Shown in pieces: positions 1 to 10,686 of a stretch of 64,000 bases of DNA (position 1 is the first letter of the stretch; the number at the start of each line of letters is the position of its first letter). The position numbers and the translations under genes were made by a program. The stretch lies in assembly GCA_963971405.1 (NCBI GenBank), contig OZ020485.1, positions 51,829,469-51,893,468 of the forward strand, written 5' to 3'. A model generated the notes under the pieces. The model was not told the origin of the DNA and made no database searches. It worked only from the letters and a program-made list of their open reading frames with translations. The DNA is from Psococerastis gibbosa. Its lineage: Eukaryota > Arthropoda > Insecta > Psocodea > Psocidae.

Positions 1-616
1 CTACATACCTAACCAAACTATTTACTACTGACTAAATAGCCTACTGCGCGAATATACATTTCTCTTGAGAGTGTTCGTCTTAACGCCCTTTAGCTAATTT
101 CCTTAGAGTTAGGTATCCCGTAGGGCAAAGACTTATTTGAATAAAAAACACTAGGCCTTACTACGACTACCTACTTAGTTTTGAAGAAGAAAGAAATCAG
201 GGGCCCGAGCCTTTTCCTATGCTGTAGGTTCTGACTACCCAGTTAGTTCCTGCGTAATAACCCTAGTTTACTTTGCCTAATCTTGGAGTATAGATAAGCT
301 TTGTTCTGCCCTAGAAGGCATTCTCTTGCTCAATAAATGCAAGGCATGGTCAGTCCAGACCCACAATAGTCTATCGAAAGCTCAGAAACACTTGAGAAGA
401 ACACCTAGTCATATCAATCTTGATGCTCTAACCCTCTTATTCAGAGCTTTATGCATTCACATTGTCTTTGAAATTCCATAGAGACTTAATTCCAGTGCAG
501 ATAGTTAGATAAATTAATTTTTTTCCGTCAAAATTAAGATATTTTCTATTGTCTCTAGTATGAAATTCGTACTTGGCGCCATTAACGATCCACCTATATG
601 GCGGATTCGAGACTTT
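1..616. other. No gene seen at left edge
   Basis: AT-rich sequence with no supported gene. A 95-codon open frame on the minus strand (736-449) overlaps the promoter-like block and has no recognisable domain or splice structure. Confidence 0.6.
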
Positions 617-720
617 CCAATGGAGTTCTTGCGTAGTGACGTCACAGTAAGAGGGCGGAGCTAACAGCGCATGCGTGATTGCGAAAATAATGTAAACAAA
701 ATCAGCTGTTCGGCCATTGG
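617..720. promoter_or_regulatory. CpG-type promoter candidate with CRE, GC box and NRF1-like site
   Basis: In an AT-rich background this block holds a CCAAT motif (618-622), a perfect palindromic CRE TGACGTCA (637-644), a GC box GAGGGCGGAG (651-660), an NRF1-like GCGCATGCGTGA (667-678) and an inverted CCAAT (about 713-719). No TATA box is obvious. It lies about 115 bp upstream of the THAP start codon at 792. Such combinations are typical of broadly active animal promoters. Whether it drives the THAP exon, an opposite transcript, or is a relic is inference. Confidence 0.5.
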
Positions 721-980
721 AGGATATGAAATGCATTGAGCGCTATTGATTTTTACAGTTTTAAGTTGCTATTATTCATATTTCTACCGTTATGGTCAAG
801 CATTGCTGCTATGGCTTGTGTTATAGTGATAGCCTACACCAGGAACGAACACATATGAGAGAGGTCCGAATTATATCGTTCCCCAAGCCACTGGAAAAAA
901 TTAAGAAATGCAAGTGGAGGTTGCATCTTTGTGGCAGATTGAAGTCCACAATAATCAAAGTTACAAAATACACATATATG

Positions 981-2286
981 CATGGCCGTGCCCAGGAGGT
1001 GGTCCATGGGGTCCGCATCCCCCCCCCCCCCCGAAATAAATTTCTGCAGGTAAACCTGTATGGTTTGAAGAATTACTTGACTTGACTTAAGTTGGCGCTG
1101 TCAGCCCTGGGGGACTTTTGGCCGCATTCACAACACCACGCCACCAGATCCTGTCCTTCGCCAGATCACACCAATTATCGGCCTGAAGGCCAACTTCCTG
1201 CATATCTTCGTTTAGCTGGTCGCCATAGCGTCGTCTCGGACGCCCCAAAGGTCTTCTTCTGTTGGGACATGCCATCCATACTGCTTGTGCTGTTCTATCC
1301 GCTGGCATACGGACGACGTGTCCCATCCACTGGAGCCTTCTGCTTCGTAGTATTTGTGTGACGTCTGGCGAGCCGAAGAGTTGGTGGATTTCTTCGTTCG
1401 TTCGGATTCTCCAACTGTTGTTTTCAAAAACTCTTCCGAATATTCTCCGTAACATCTTGTTCTCGAAAACAGCCAACGCTCTTGATTCTTTCTTTGTCAG
1501 GGCCCATGCTTCACCACCATATATAAGGACAGGTAGGATTAGCGTCTTGTAAAGCCCGATCTTTGTTGTCCATGATAGAATCCGAGTCGAGATTAGTGCT
1601 CTTGTTTGGAAGAAAGCTACATTGGCTGATTTAATTCTGTTAAGAACGTCTTGACTGATCTTGTTGTCGGACGTGATGATGGACCCAAGGTATTTGAAAT
1701 CTTGCACTCTTTCAAAGCGACCTGTGCAGGTATCTTGGTCTCTTCCCACTAATAGGTACTTGGTTTTTTCAACGTTTATTTTTAGACCTAGCTTCAGAGC
1801 TTCTTCTTCAAGGGCTTTCACTGTGGTCTCGGCTTCTTCTTTTGCATCTGCCATGACGTTCAGGTCGTCAGCATACCCGAGAAATTTAATCTTTACTCCC
1901 ATGTCGATCCCGCCCGGTGTTTGTATAGCGCGTCTTACCGCCTTTTCTAGGACCAGGTTGAATAATAATGGTGATAGGCCATCTCCTTGTTTTACTCCCG
2001 TGAGTACTTCGAAGGGGTCTGAGAGCTTGCCATCCACCTTGATCCTAGCTCGTGATCCGTCGACACAGATTTTCGCCATTGTGCGTAGTTTTTTTGGGAT
2101 GCCAAATTCCTCTAGGATTTCCCACATCTTCTGACGTTGTATGGAGTCGTAGGCCTTGCAAAAATCGACGAATAGGTTGTGTACCTCACCACCGTATTCC
2201 CAGGATTTTTCGATAAATAAATTACGTAAAAAAATGTTTGGACCCCCCCCCCCCAAAAAAAAGTCATAACCTGGGAACAGCCTTGT
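981..2286. mobile_element. hAT-like MITE, interrupted by a LINE
   Basis: The left end (CATGGCCGTGCCCAGG) and right end (reverse complement AAGGCTGTTCCCAGG) form imperfect inverted repeats, flanked by a 7-bp repeat ATATATG (974-980 and 2287-2293). An uninterrupted relative is at 2598-2756. Left part 981-about 1077 and right part about 2206-2286 flank the LINE. Both halves carry the poly-C tract typical of this family. Confidence 0.65.
1087..2215 (-). mobile_element. 5'-truncated RTE-like LINE (reverse transcriptase and C-terminus)
   Basis: The minus strand is open from about 2,215 to the stop at 1,087. It encodes the C-terminal half of a non-LTR reverse transcriptase: FVDFCKAYDS (fingers), TGVKQGDGLSPLLFN, catalytic FLGYADD, KYLGS, and a C-terminus with RRLQWMGHVVRM and GRPRRR as in RTE-type LINEs. 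The endonuclease and N-terminal reverse transcriptase are missing. 3' of the stop is a short AAGTC-unit tail (about 1,073-1,087). A possible 6-bp target duplication AATTAC lies at both junctions inside the MITE. No stop interrupts the remaining frame, so the insertion looks fairly young. Autonomous movement is impossible without the 5' half. Confidence 0.85.
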
Positions 2287-2368
2287 ATATATGTTCAAAA
2301 CATTAAGTGGATCCTAGTGGGCCAACAAAAGATTTTCCAGATCCAATCAGACAGTCGATTGAGATCAT

Positions 2369-2540
2369 GGCCGTAGCCAAGGGGGAGTTCAACCTCCTCC
2401 CCCCCCCCCCCCGTGATGAAATGGCTTCATACTAAATAGAATCGGATTTTGAGAGGAAAAATATAAACTACTATGTAATATCCAATTAATTTTCTGAACC
2501 CCCCTCCCCCCCCCCCCCAAAAAAAATCCAGGCTACGGCC
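2369..2540. mobile_element. Short MITE with 10-bp perfect inverted ends
   Basis: Ends GGCCGTAGCC (2369-2378) and GGCTACGGCC (2531-2540) are perfect reverse complements. The interior carries two poly-C tracts. No coding capacity. No clear target duplication. Confidence 0.55.
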
Positions 2541-2597
2541 TTGATTGGGATGAATAATGTATATTAATATATATCGTTGTTACTTTCCAGTGGCCAT

Positions 2598-2756
2598 GGC
2601 CGTGCCCAAATGGGTGGTCCATGGGGTCCGGACCCCCCCCCCCCCAAATAATTTTTTTATGTAAACCTGTATTGCTCGATGACCATTAATTCAATAATAA
2701 ATTACGGTAAAAAAATTTGGACCCCTCCCCCCGAAAACAAAAGCTGAGCACGGCCT
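2598..2756. mobile_element. hAT-like MITE with 8-bp target duplication
   Basis: Ends GGCCGTGCCCA and (reverse complement) AGGCCGTGCTCA. It is flanked by a perfect 8-bp duplication GTGGCCAT (2590-2597 and 2757-2764), the length expected of hAT transposition. It is related along its length to the interrupted copy at 981-2286. Non-coding, with poly-C tracts. Confidence 0.75.
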
Positions 2757-2764
2757 GTGGCCAT

Positions 2765-4015
2765 ACGAAAATTAACTGCTTTGGTGCTCAGATACTAAAT
2801 TGAATTCTAGTGATAGTATTATGGAGAGACAATAACCCTTTTTACGCTACTAATATTTACAAACAACATGATAGGCTAGCGTGTCGGCAGCCCAGCCGAC
2901 TAGGCTATATTTCATGGTAGTTATACAGTAAAGTTGTATGGTTATGGTAATAAATCATTACTAATTCATTAATTGTAATATGTATAAGCAAGCTTAGGCT
3001 CACATACCCATTTAAAAATCTATTCTGCCCTCGCGGAAGCATCACAACCAATGAAGTAAAATTAGATACACAAGTAAATAATATTTTTCGACAATTACTT
3101 GCAGCTACTTTGCCGCAATTTTTTGTCAGTACCCGCGCAAGTATTGAAGGAACATATAAATAGCACTAATTTTCCGTTGAAAAGCGAAAATTTCTTAAAA
3201 TAAAATAAATTTCATTGGAAAGCCTATACACTCCAAGTTAAAATGAGGGGGTGATGTCCGAGAATCAGGGGTACCCCCTCCCTTTCCGACAGCCCACCAT
3301 CTTTGTTTAACTGCGCAAGAACTCCATTGAACCCCCGGTCCGCGGCGTTTTCTAACATTTTGAAAACTTTGAAACCTTTGAAATAGCATTAGCGTAGTAA
3401 ATAATCGTGTTTTGGGATCTCTAGTCGTGGCTTTAGAGTAAGAGACATATTCCTGATTCCAAATAATAATATTGTTCTGGATTTTAGCAATCTTGAATCT
3501 ACCACATTGGCTTTACTACCATTATTATTAATTATTAATAGACCTATATTGAAATATATACGCACTAATCTGAATTGATTAAAGAAATGGATTTGAATGG
3601 AAATATAGCAATATGCAACATAGCAAGTTACAATCATGTGAGTTGCCTAAATTAACTTCCAATAATATGTAGCTTCTAGCTTGTAACATTTGTCTGTAGT
3701 GCTGTTAGGGACCACTAATGGTTACTGTGTTGGGATCATTTATTTCAATCCATTATGGGTTCAAGAATTGAAATTGAAACAGGAAGCTTACCAATTGAAT
3801 AGGCTTAGGTTCACTGACAGTATTATGCCAATGGACATAGCTATATTAATTGCTCTCTTGCAAAACATGGGTATCTGCGACTTCCATACATTAAAATCAA
3901 GTGAAATCAAAAATTTCGACCGTTAATAAGCATTCCTTATACTACGTATACATAGGGAAGCAAAAGAAGGTCCTGTTAATGTCAATTCGTCTTGGTTTCA
4001 TTAAAGGTTAAAAGA
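2765..4015. other. No gene seen
   Basis: AT-rich sequence with short unsupported open frames. The stretch at about 3,316-3,331 is an inverted near-copy of 617-632, next to the promoter-like block. Confidence 0.5.
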
Positions 4016-4440
4016 CTTGCTGTTCCCTCCAGATTAGAGCCCCGAACGCGGAGAGTGATTGTGTGAAGCTGTTGGGCTTAATAGTGGACTCAAGTTAAAT
4101 TGGACTGCTTACTCATAGCATTTTTGAAATAAAAATGTCAAAAGTACCAAAAAGTATATGCTAATGGCATATCATGCTCCTTTCCATAGACACATTAATT
4201 ACGGCTTACTTTTATGGGGTCATTCTCCAAGGGTGGTTAATTTTCTTCTATTGCAGAAGAAGACTGTCAGGATTGTGGTGTCCCCAGCAGTCTTGCTATT
4301 AAAAAAAATTCAGGATTCAAGCCCGTTGTCACGAGGAGGATGAAGGAATGTCCACTCCACAGCATGGATGAGTTCAGGGAACTGGGATACATAACTCATT
4401 AAACATGACAGAGCATTCAGCAATGCGTACATGAGGGAGC
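4016..4440 (+). mobile_element. Jockey/CR1-like LINE fragment (C-terminal reverse transcriptase)
   Basis: Degenerate pieces read KLLGLIVDS and then AYHAPFHRHINYGLLLWG followed by LLLQKKTVRIV, the region after the catalytic core in Jockey/CR1-type LINEs. The DNA matches the minus-strand fragment at 17.95-18.35 kb (shared CCCCGAACGCGGAGAG and following bases), so both belong to one family. Frameshifts and small deletions are present. Inactive. Confidence 0.65.
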
Positions 4441-5507
4441 TGCCGGCCATTTTTTCATATACTGTAAGTTATAATGAGAAAAAGTTTTGAGATAAACTGG
4501 AACATTCCAACTACAAACTATAATACCTATTATATATTGACACTTCACTGATTCACCGCTAATACCAGAGTACTTAAGTTCTTAATGAAGGGCGGTAGGC
4601 AGATAATATTGTTTTTTTGACGAACCCTATAAATAGTAAAAGTGGGTCAACTCGCCACGACGGCCTGATAAGGACGTTTAACTGAGCTGAACCATTTTCT
4701 ATGTCTGCATCATGTAGTCTTTACATGAATTAGGCTGAGATGCGAATGCTAACAACTAAAAACCCAGTCAAATAACTTTAGTGGAGTGAGGCATCGGCAT
4801 GACACAGTCATATTTTTTTATGATTTAAAATTCGGCATGACGTGTACCTATTCAAATGGAAAATATTTTGAATTGCTACTTTTGTATTAGCAATACTTCC
4901 TGAATCACATAACCACCAGTTCCTACCCACAACTCAATTTTGGAAGCTAAATATGAGATTGAGGAGTAGCAATGTAATGCTAACGAATTTGATTTTAGTT
5001 TAGCTTATCTTTTTATTGCGAAAAAAAATAGAATCGAGACAATAGATATGTTGTTTCCACGAAAACATTAATTTGAAGGCCCAATAGTTTGACGAATTCA
5101 TCTATGCTGGTTATATAGTATTTCTCTCTCTCTTGGCTTGTAGATCACCTTTTATTCAGCCTTACATAATTTGAATTGTTATAGGTCTTAAAAGTTCTAG
5201 CAACCGACCACGCATTAGATTCTACTCGCCACTATTCGCAAGGGGAGAGTCCGAAACTAATACCTGCTAACCTATTCAGCATTGAATTAAACGCTTCAAA
5301 TCAGCAACATAGTAGTTCATTACTGTGACGTCAGGTTAAATGGAATAAGAAGGAGAAGCTCCTTCAATCTTACCTGATTTTCGTAAGTTAGTTTAATAAT
5401 TATTTTATGTTTTACGCAGAAACAAATGTAACCTGACCTAGAATGTGTCTTAACATCATGAGTGGGCAACTTACCCAATCTTATTAAGAATGGTAAATTC
5501 ACATTAT
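4441..5507. other. No gene seen
   Basis: AT-rich. No open frame with a recognisable domain and no clear repeat end. Confidence 0.5.
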
Positions 5508-5745
5508 ATTGTTGTATTAAATGGTGTATATAACACTAACATTAAATTAACTTTGGTTGAAGAGATAACCCCCACGAAATTAGAGGATATAGAAAAACTG
5601 AGCTTGACGGGATTCGAGCCCATGATCTACGCCTAGCCGGAGCGTCGTCTTAACCGCTGGACCAGAAGCCCCGACAAGAACAGTTGATGTACTTATATGC
5701 TCGAATTGACATGATTCGTATTGTCAGTCAGGTTAGCACAGCTAC
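5508..5745 (-). mobile_element. tRNA-cored foldback SINE, copy 1a
   Basis: On the minus strand a tRNA-like core (about 5,673-5,599) with a B box (GGCTCGAATCC in sense) is followed by a T run, an ATATCCTCTAATTTC block and the AT-rich tail shared with copies at 27.0, 33.0 and 37.0 kb. The side upstream of the core carries a spacer also found in copy 1b. The inverted tail arm expected at this end is missing or degenerate. Confidence 0.65.
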
Positions 5746-5792
5746 CGAACTAGTCTGTGAGCTTCCTTAATGCTATAAAGGCAATGCTTTAC

Positions 5793-6030
5793 ATATTATA
5801 TTGAAGTATTATATGGTTTATATAACACTGGTCTTAATTTAACTTTGTGTTAACCTGGATAACATTACGAATCATGTCAATACGAGGTTATAACTTGAAG
5901 GTATACATCAGTTACTGTTCTTGTGCGGTCTTACGTTCTTGTGCAGTTAAGACGACTCCCTGGTTAGGCGTAGATCATGTGTTCGAATCCCGTCAAGCCC
6001 AGTTTTTTTATATCCTCTAATTTTGGTGAA
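5793..6030 (+). mobile_element. tRNA-cored foldback SINE, copy 1b
   Basis: Inverted tail arm (about 5,800-5,865), spacer, tRNA-like core with B box GTTCGAATCCC (about 5,925-6,000), then the T run and TATCCTCTAATTT. Same layout as the 37.0-kb copy, more diverged. It lies head to head with copy 1a. Confidence 0.65.
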
Positions 6031-6654
6031 CTTCACATTTTTAATCGCATGTTAAGACTTTATAAAATTGCCATAGTATGCCCGCAGGTAGCCTATATGC
6101 CATAAGTGAGTACCAACGGCCACCAGGTTCCCCACTCTCCCTGTCGATATCTATAAGAACCCTGCAACGTTTCGGAAAAAGGGAGATAGCAAACTCTTTA
6201 ACTGGACAAGCATAGCATCTGAATTTGAAACCCCGAGCCGGTCCAGAAGGCATAATTTGCATTGGATTTGGCTTTATGTTATGTGTCATATTGTCTCGCC
6301 AATTAGTGACTGGACGTCATACCATGAAATTTGTCCTTACTACGTTTACTATACATGCGTACAATGGTTATTATTGCTCTATATTTATGTATTATTATAA
6401 TTTTCAGGATGTTTCAATGTTGGTGATATTTGAGAAGGATCTGTAGAATCAGGAGGACCCATTACGCCATCCTGCACTTCAGTTTATTCAGGAGAAGCTG
6501 CGAGAAAAGTTGTATGTGCTGAAAAGGACTGGCACTTGTTAAAATTCAGACCATCATTGTTATATATTTAAAATTAAATAAATAAGTCTGGAATGTAGAA
6601 ACACACAGTTCATAAATTTTGCAATTGTACAAACAAACCATCAATCGCAATTTT

Positions 6655-6776
6655 GTGCACGGGTTATACATACCTAATTTTATTGCTTTTATACCCAGAA
6701 ATAAGATAAGAATTTTGTTTCTTTTCTTATTTCTGGGTATAAAAGCAATAAAATTAGGTATGTATAACCCGTGCAC
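6655..6776. repeat. Perfect inverted repeat, 52-bp arms, 18-nt loop
   Basis: Bases 6655-6706 are the exact reverse complement of 6725-6776, with an 18-nt AT-rich loop between. Both arms end in GTGCAC. No mismatch was found by eye. It would fold into a long hairpin as RNA or cruciform DNA. No coding meaning: the open frames on the two strands are mirror images. It may be a recent snap-back duplication, a tiny foldback element, or a hairpin RNA source. Confidence 0.9.
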
Positions 6777-7426
6777 ATTGTTCTTAATTTGCTTTTATAT
6801 GTAAAAAATGGAAAAGTTCCAATAAATGAAAATATATATATAAGAAGTGGACGTAGAGATAATTTATCTTATATGATTATGATGATTTTTAATATTTTCA
6901 TCCGTTGATGGAAAAACTCGTAATCATGTCAGTTATCATTCATAATTTTCAGCTCTATGGTTTCCAAGAAAATAATGTACTAGGCCTACTGCCTGAAAAC
7001 ATTTCCAGGCTTTTTTCTACTCATTGCTAAGCAAGTCCGGGAAAATATCACAATCCATAATTTTTAAGACCGCCATTAATTATACGCGAAAGTAAATAAT
7101 GCTATGTACAAATTCTTAAGAGTGTACGACCCGTGGGAAATTGACAGTCCAAAATTTAATAGGCCTACTTATCTTTTATTTAATTCATAATAATAACCTT
7201 TATTTTCATTATATAAATGTAATGGGATAACTAAGCAAGTTATTAAAATATTAGTTCATTTAAGTAATTGTAGAAGACTACTTTAAGCATAATATACGAT
7301 AATAGGGTATTATTAATTTTTTGTTTGTAGTTTTTTCATGTTATCTATTTTATGAGAAATTTTAGCCCTCAATAATTTTTATGAAAAAGCTACAGTAGGT
7401 ACCAATGACGTAGTCTTCTGCAACTT
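6777..7426. other. No gene seen
   Basis: Very AT-rich, only short open frames, no recognisable feature. Confidence 0.5.
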
Positions 7427-8258
7427 AAAGAACCGGTCCGAGTTTACTCGAAAATGCTTTCCAATTTATCAGAATTTGTAGACAGAGAAAATGAGTAATT
7501 TCATAGTAAATAATTTTCCTATGGTTAAATTTCCGATGTGCCGGGGGGGGGGGGGGGGGATTGTCCACCTGACGTCACTGGAGGTGAGGTAAATTCTAGA
7601 TAGGTCCGACCAACACATTAACACAGAGCAATACTGGCAGGGCACGCAATGCGTTTGAGCGTGAATTTTCTATAATTTAAAAAAAAAAAAATTTTGTACA
7701 AAACCAAATACTTTTCTGGGAAAGCAACCTGTCCGATTTCTTTACTCAACACCTAAAACATACCTGAAGGTAGAAATCATCGATAGAAAGGTTTCGCAGA
7801 AAAATTATTTTTAGTCATTTTTCATTAAAATTTAGTTTTTTTTTACCCCCAGAAGCAAACTATCAAGGGGCAAGCGACCCCCCGCATTTTATCAATATTA
7901 ATAGCAACTACAATACATGTGGATTTAATAGAAATCGTTGGAGCCGTTTTTGGGAGATAATTTTTTTTAGAGGTTTTTTTGGAGTTTTTTGAGAATAAAA
8001 CCCCCCCAAATTGAGTTAGCCCCAAATAAAAAAAACTATCCCGAGGTTTAATAATTTTTGTGAACCTACATGCCGAATTTCATCAAAATCGACCGGGTAG
8101 TTTGCCCGGAAATCGACGCACAGACTGACATTTCGTAAAAAAACACTTTTGGGTTCCTGGCACCTTAAAACGTGTATAATTGTTGAAATCTCGGAATCGA
8201 AAATTTCGGCCGTCACAAAGCTTTCCTTATACTAGCCTACGTATAAATTGGAAAGCAA
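7427..8258. repeat. Family-A interspersed repeat, near-complete copy
   Basis: Family A is a repeat of about 0.85 kb seen at least eight times in the window. One end carries ACCGGTCCGAGTTTACTCG then GCTTTCCAATTTAT. The other ends TACGTATAAATTGGAAAGC, so the outermost segments are inverted relatives. Internal landmarks are a poly-G tract, AAGCAAACTATCAAGGGGC and CATTTCGTAAAAA. No intact protein. It looks like a non-autonomous element. Confidence 0.7.
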
Positions 8259-10686
8259 TGAACAAAATTTTTAATAACTTGAGAGTTAATTAAATAAAAA
8301 ATTAGGACCGTATTAAATTTCGGGCTGCCAATTTCCTGCGGGACGTTAGGACGTAGGCTATACTCAGTAAAGCAAATATTTTCGATACGTGATCGCAATT
8401 TTTTAAACATACCTACTTGTTTACGTAATTACAATATGTATAGTATTTCAATGGGTTTCAAATTATTAAAGTTTAGACTAAAACCCTCATAAATAGGTTT
8501 CCTGCTTTTAGTATTTAGGCTTTAGCTAGCTTCTTGGGCCCCTTTGATAGAGATACTTGATACTCCCCTAAGCAGCTGCATTTTTTCCTAGCTGGAAAAG
8601 GCAGTATGCACCTATAAGTGATTATTGAGGTAATTATAGCTAGGCGATCGACACCAGGCCTACTATAAGTTGGTACATGGTCTAGCTAATAATAATATAA
8701 GTAAAAGAACAATACCTATTATAGCCTCCCAAAATTCAGTTATGCAACCTAGGCCTTTAATTCTATCATGACTAGGCTACCTACGTAATTGGATACGAAT
8801 ATGCACCTAATGTAACTATTCGTGCCAAAAGACTCGTTAAAAGAGTTTTAAATGAGTTCAGTTGTGGAATCTAGTGGGTATAACATCTGAATTAGTAAGA
8901 CCAGTAAGTCTGTCGAACATTGAAAAAGGGTAAGCTTCCAAGGTCTCATACAAAAAAATTCAGCACCAATTTGATATCCTATGGTAAAAACATTGTATTT
9001 GACATCCGTCTATTGCTATTTACAATAAATGTGCTATTTTTTGGCCTGCTTAATAAGCATACTTTAGTTGTATTAATTTTCAATGTTTTAAAAGACCAAC
9101 AAAATTAGCGCGGATCTGTTCAAACTTCAATCTGTTGACACGATAGATAAGTAGATAACCTCAAATATAGGTTAACAACCGCGTCGGTCAACAAGGCAGA
9201 AGAAAAATCAAGAAAGGTAAGTTCTAATATAGTTTTGCATACTGTGTACTACTTAAATAGATTGTTTTTGTTGGCAGAGCTTAAATTAAGATATTATGCA
9301 GGTTAATTTGACAAGATTTGTATGAAATTCTTCAATTGAAATGGGGTTGTATTTCATTGTTTTTTTTTAAAAGACGTGGCAGTAGCTTTTTTAAATTAAA
9401 GCGGGAAGAATGTGGAGGGGCCACGTGACAGCTAGAACCACGTCTTTTTTTAAAGTTAAAGCGGGAAGCACGGGTATTTTAGCATTCAGATTGACACTGG
9501 ATTCCGATGCACACAATACGAACATGCTACCTCGTTTCAATTTTTGTACATAGGCCAATCAATAGCTTAATAATTTACTTGGCAATAATATCATTACTCC
9601 CTAGTTTTATATTAATTAGGCTAGGTCACTTGCTTTAATCATTTTAATGTCTTTCAATGAGCGGAAAGCGCTTACCTGAAAAATATTTAATATGTTGGCT
9701 TAACAGTACCGCATTACTCTTACTATTATCTAACTAAAGGTGTAGCTTACTTCATTGTCTTCTTTGTTTTAGGAAAGAAAAAGGAGACACTGTGGAAACT
9801 TAATATTAACTTACAATATTAAAACATCTTCATAAAATTAATAATAATGCACTAATCCAAATCCAACTTTTTGCTACTGAGATATACATTTTCGAAGTCA
9901 ACGTGGTGCCACAGAAGAAACCAACTGCAGCTGGAACAATTTGGAAATCAGCGACGATCCATTAGCCTGGATTCTTCAGGTCCATTAAAATTTTGTCTAG
10001 TTTCGAATTTGTCTTTATTTTTCATTCAGCCGGCCCACTTTCCGTAGATATATGCTAATGCTATTCTCGGATAAATGCGTTTCTTTAATTAGTTTACAAC
10101 ACAAATAACTAACGATTTACCCTGATAATGTTATAGAGGGCTATTTCAAGCATTTATAATTTTCAGCGTGCGACTTTTCCATGAATTTTACAATGTGTTA
10201 AATTTTATGCTCCAGTAATTTTCATTAATTAAATTACAGCTCCAAAATTTAGAAATCCCTCATGATATTATGATATTAGGGTGTATGGAAGCCTTCTACA
10301 CCTTTAGTCTACAATACTATACCTAAAACTGACAGAAAAAATAAAGGCAAGCATAGGGTAGTGTATGTAGTGTAATACGAATAAACATAATAGTCTCCTT
10401 AGTAACTTTGTAAAACTTGCTGTTTGTTAAAAATAAGTGTAATACGAGATAATCCATAATGGAAGAACATCCGGGTTCTAATGTTCTATTATTAAAATTA
10501 TAGCGTTGATGATATCTTTCAACTCAAAATAACGTACCAGCATGGAAAATACTACATTTTTACGTCCCAAATAATGTTTTTCTACATATCCCGTCTGCTA
10601 CAGTCTTTTTTTGCAGTTTTTCTCAGCTGGTCGCTCACGTTTACACTTGCTTTAACATAAGTAGCCCTGATTTATGAAATTAGGCG
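8259..10686. other. No supported gene; splice-like signals only
   Basis: A donor-like AAGAAAG|GTAAGT near 9,217 and an acceptor-like TTTTAG near 9,771 could bound non-coding exons, but no coding frame joins them. An inverted pair of AAAGACGTGG-type sequences lies at about 9,370-9,455. A piece at about 10,385-10,430 shares ATAATAGTCTCCTTA and following bases with 53.65 kb. Confidence 0.4.

Larger units (their letters stand above)
792..2348 (+). pseudogene. THAP zinc-finger exon split by nested transposon insertions
   Basis: THAP domains are DNA-binding C2CH zinc fingers found in host regulators and in P-element-like transposases. The ATG at 792 opens a frame that starts MVKHCCYGLC, giving the first Cys pair (C5/C6 and C10), then an FPKP stretch (30-33), a Trp at 42 and LCGR (46-49), matching the invertebrate THAP pattern up to KYTYM (59-63). 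The reading is broken after 980 by an inserted MITE. After the insertion, 2310-2348 reads DPSGPTKDFPDPI, the stretch that normally follows the second zinc pair in this subfamily. The short piece between them (2294-2309) is degenerate and its C-x2-H pair is not intact. The promoter-like block lies just upstream. It may be a dead host gene or part of an old THAP transposase. Confidence 0.7.

Noticed and set aside
1661-2134. A 157-codon plus-strand gene
   Set aside because: It is antisense to the reverse transcriptase of the RTE-like LINE.
6546-6804. Two small genes with similar proteins on opposite strands
   Set aside because: They are the two readings of the perfect hairpin at 6,655-6,776.
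9180-9960. Coding exons suggested by splice-like signals
   Set aside because: No open frame of coding character connects the sites; at most a non-coding transcript.
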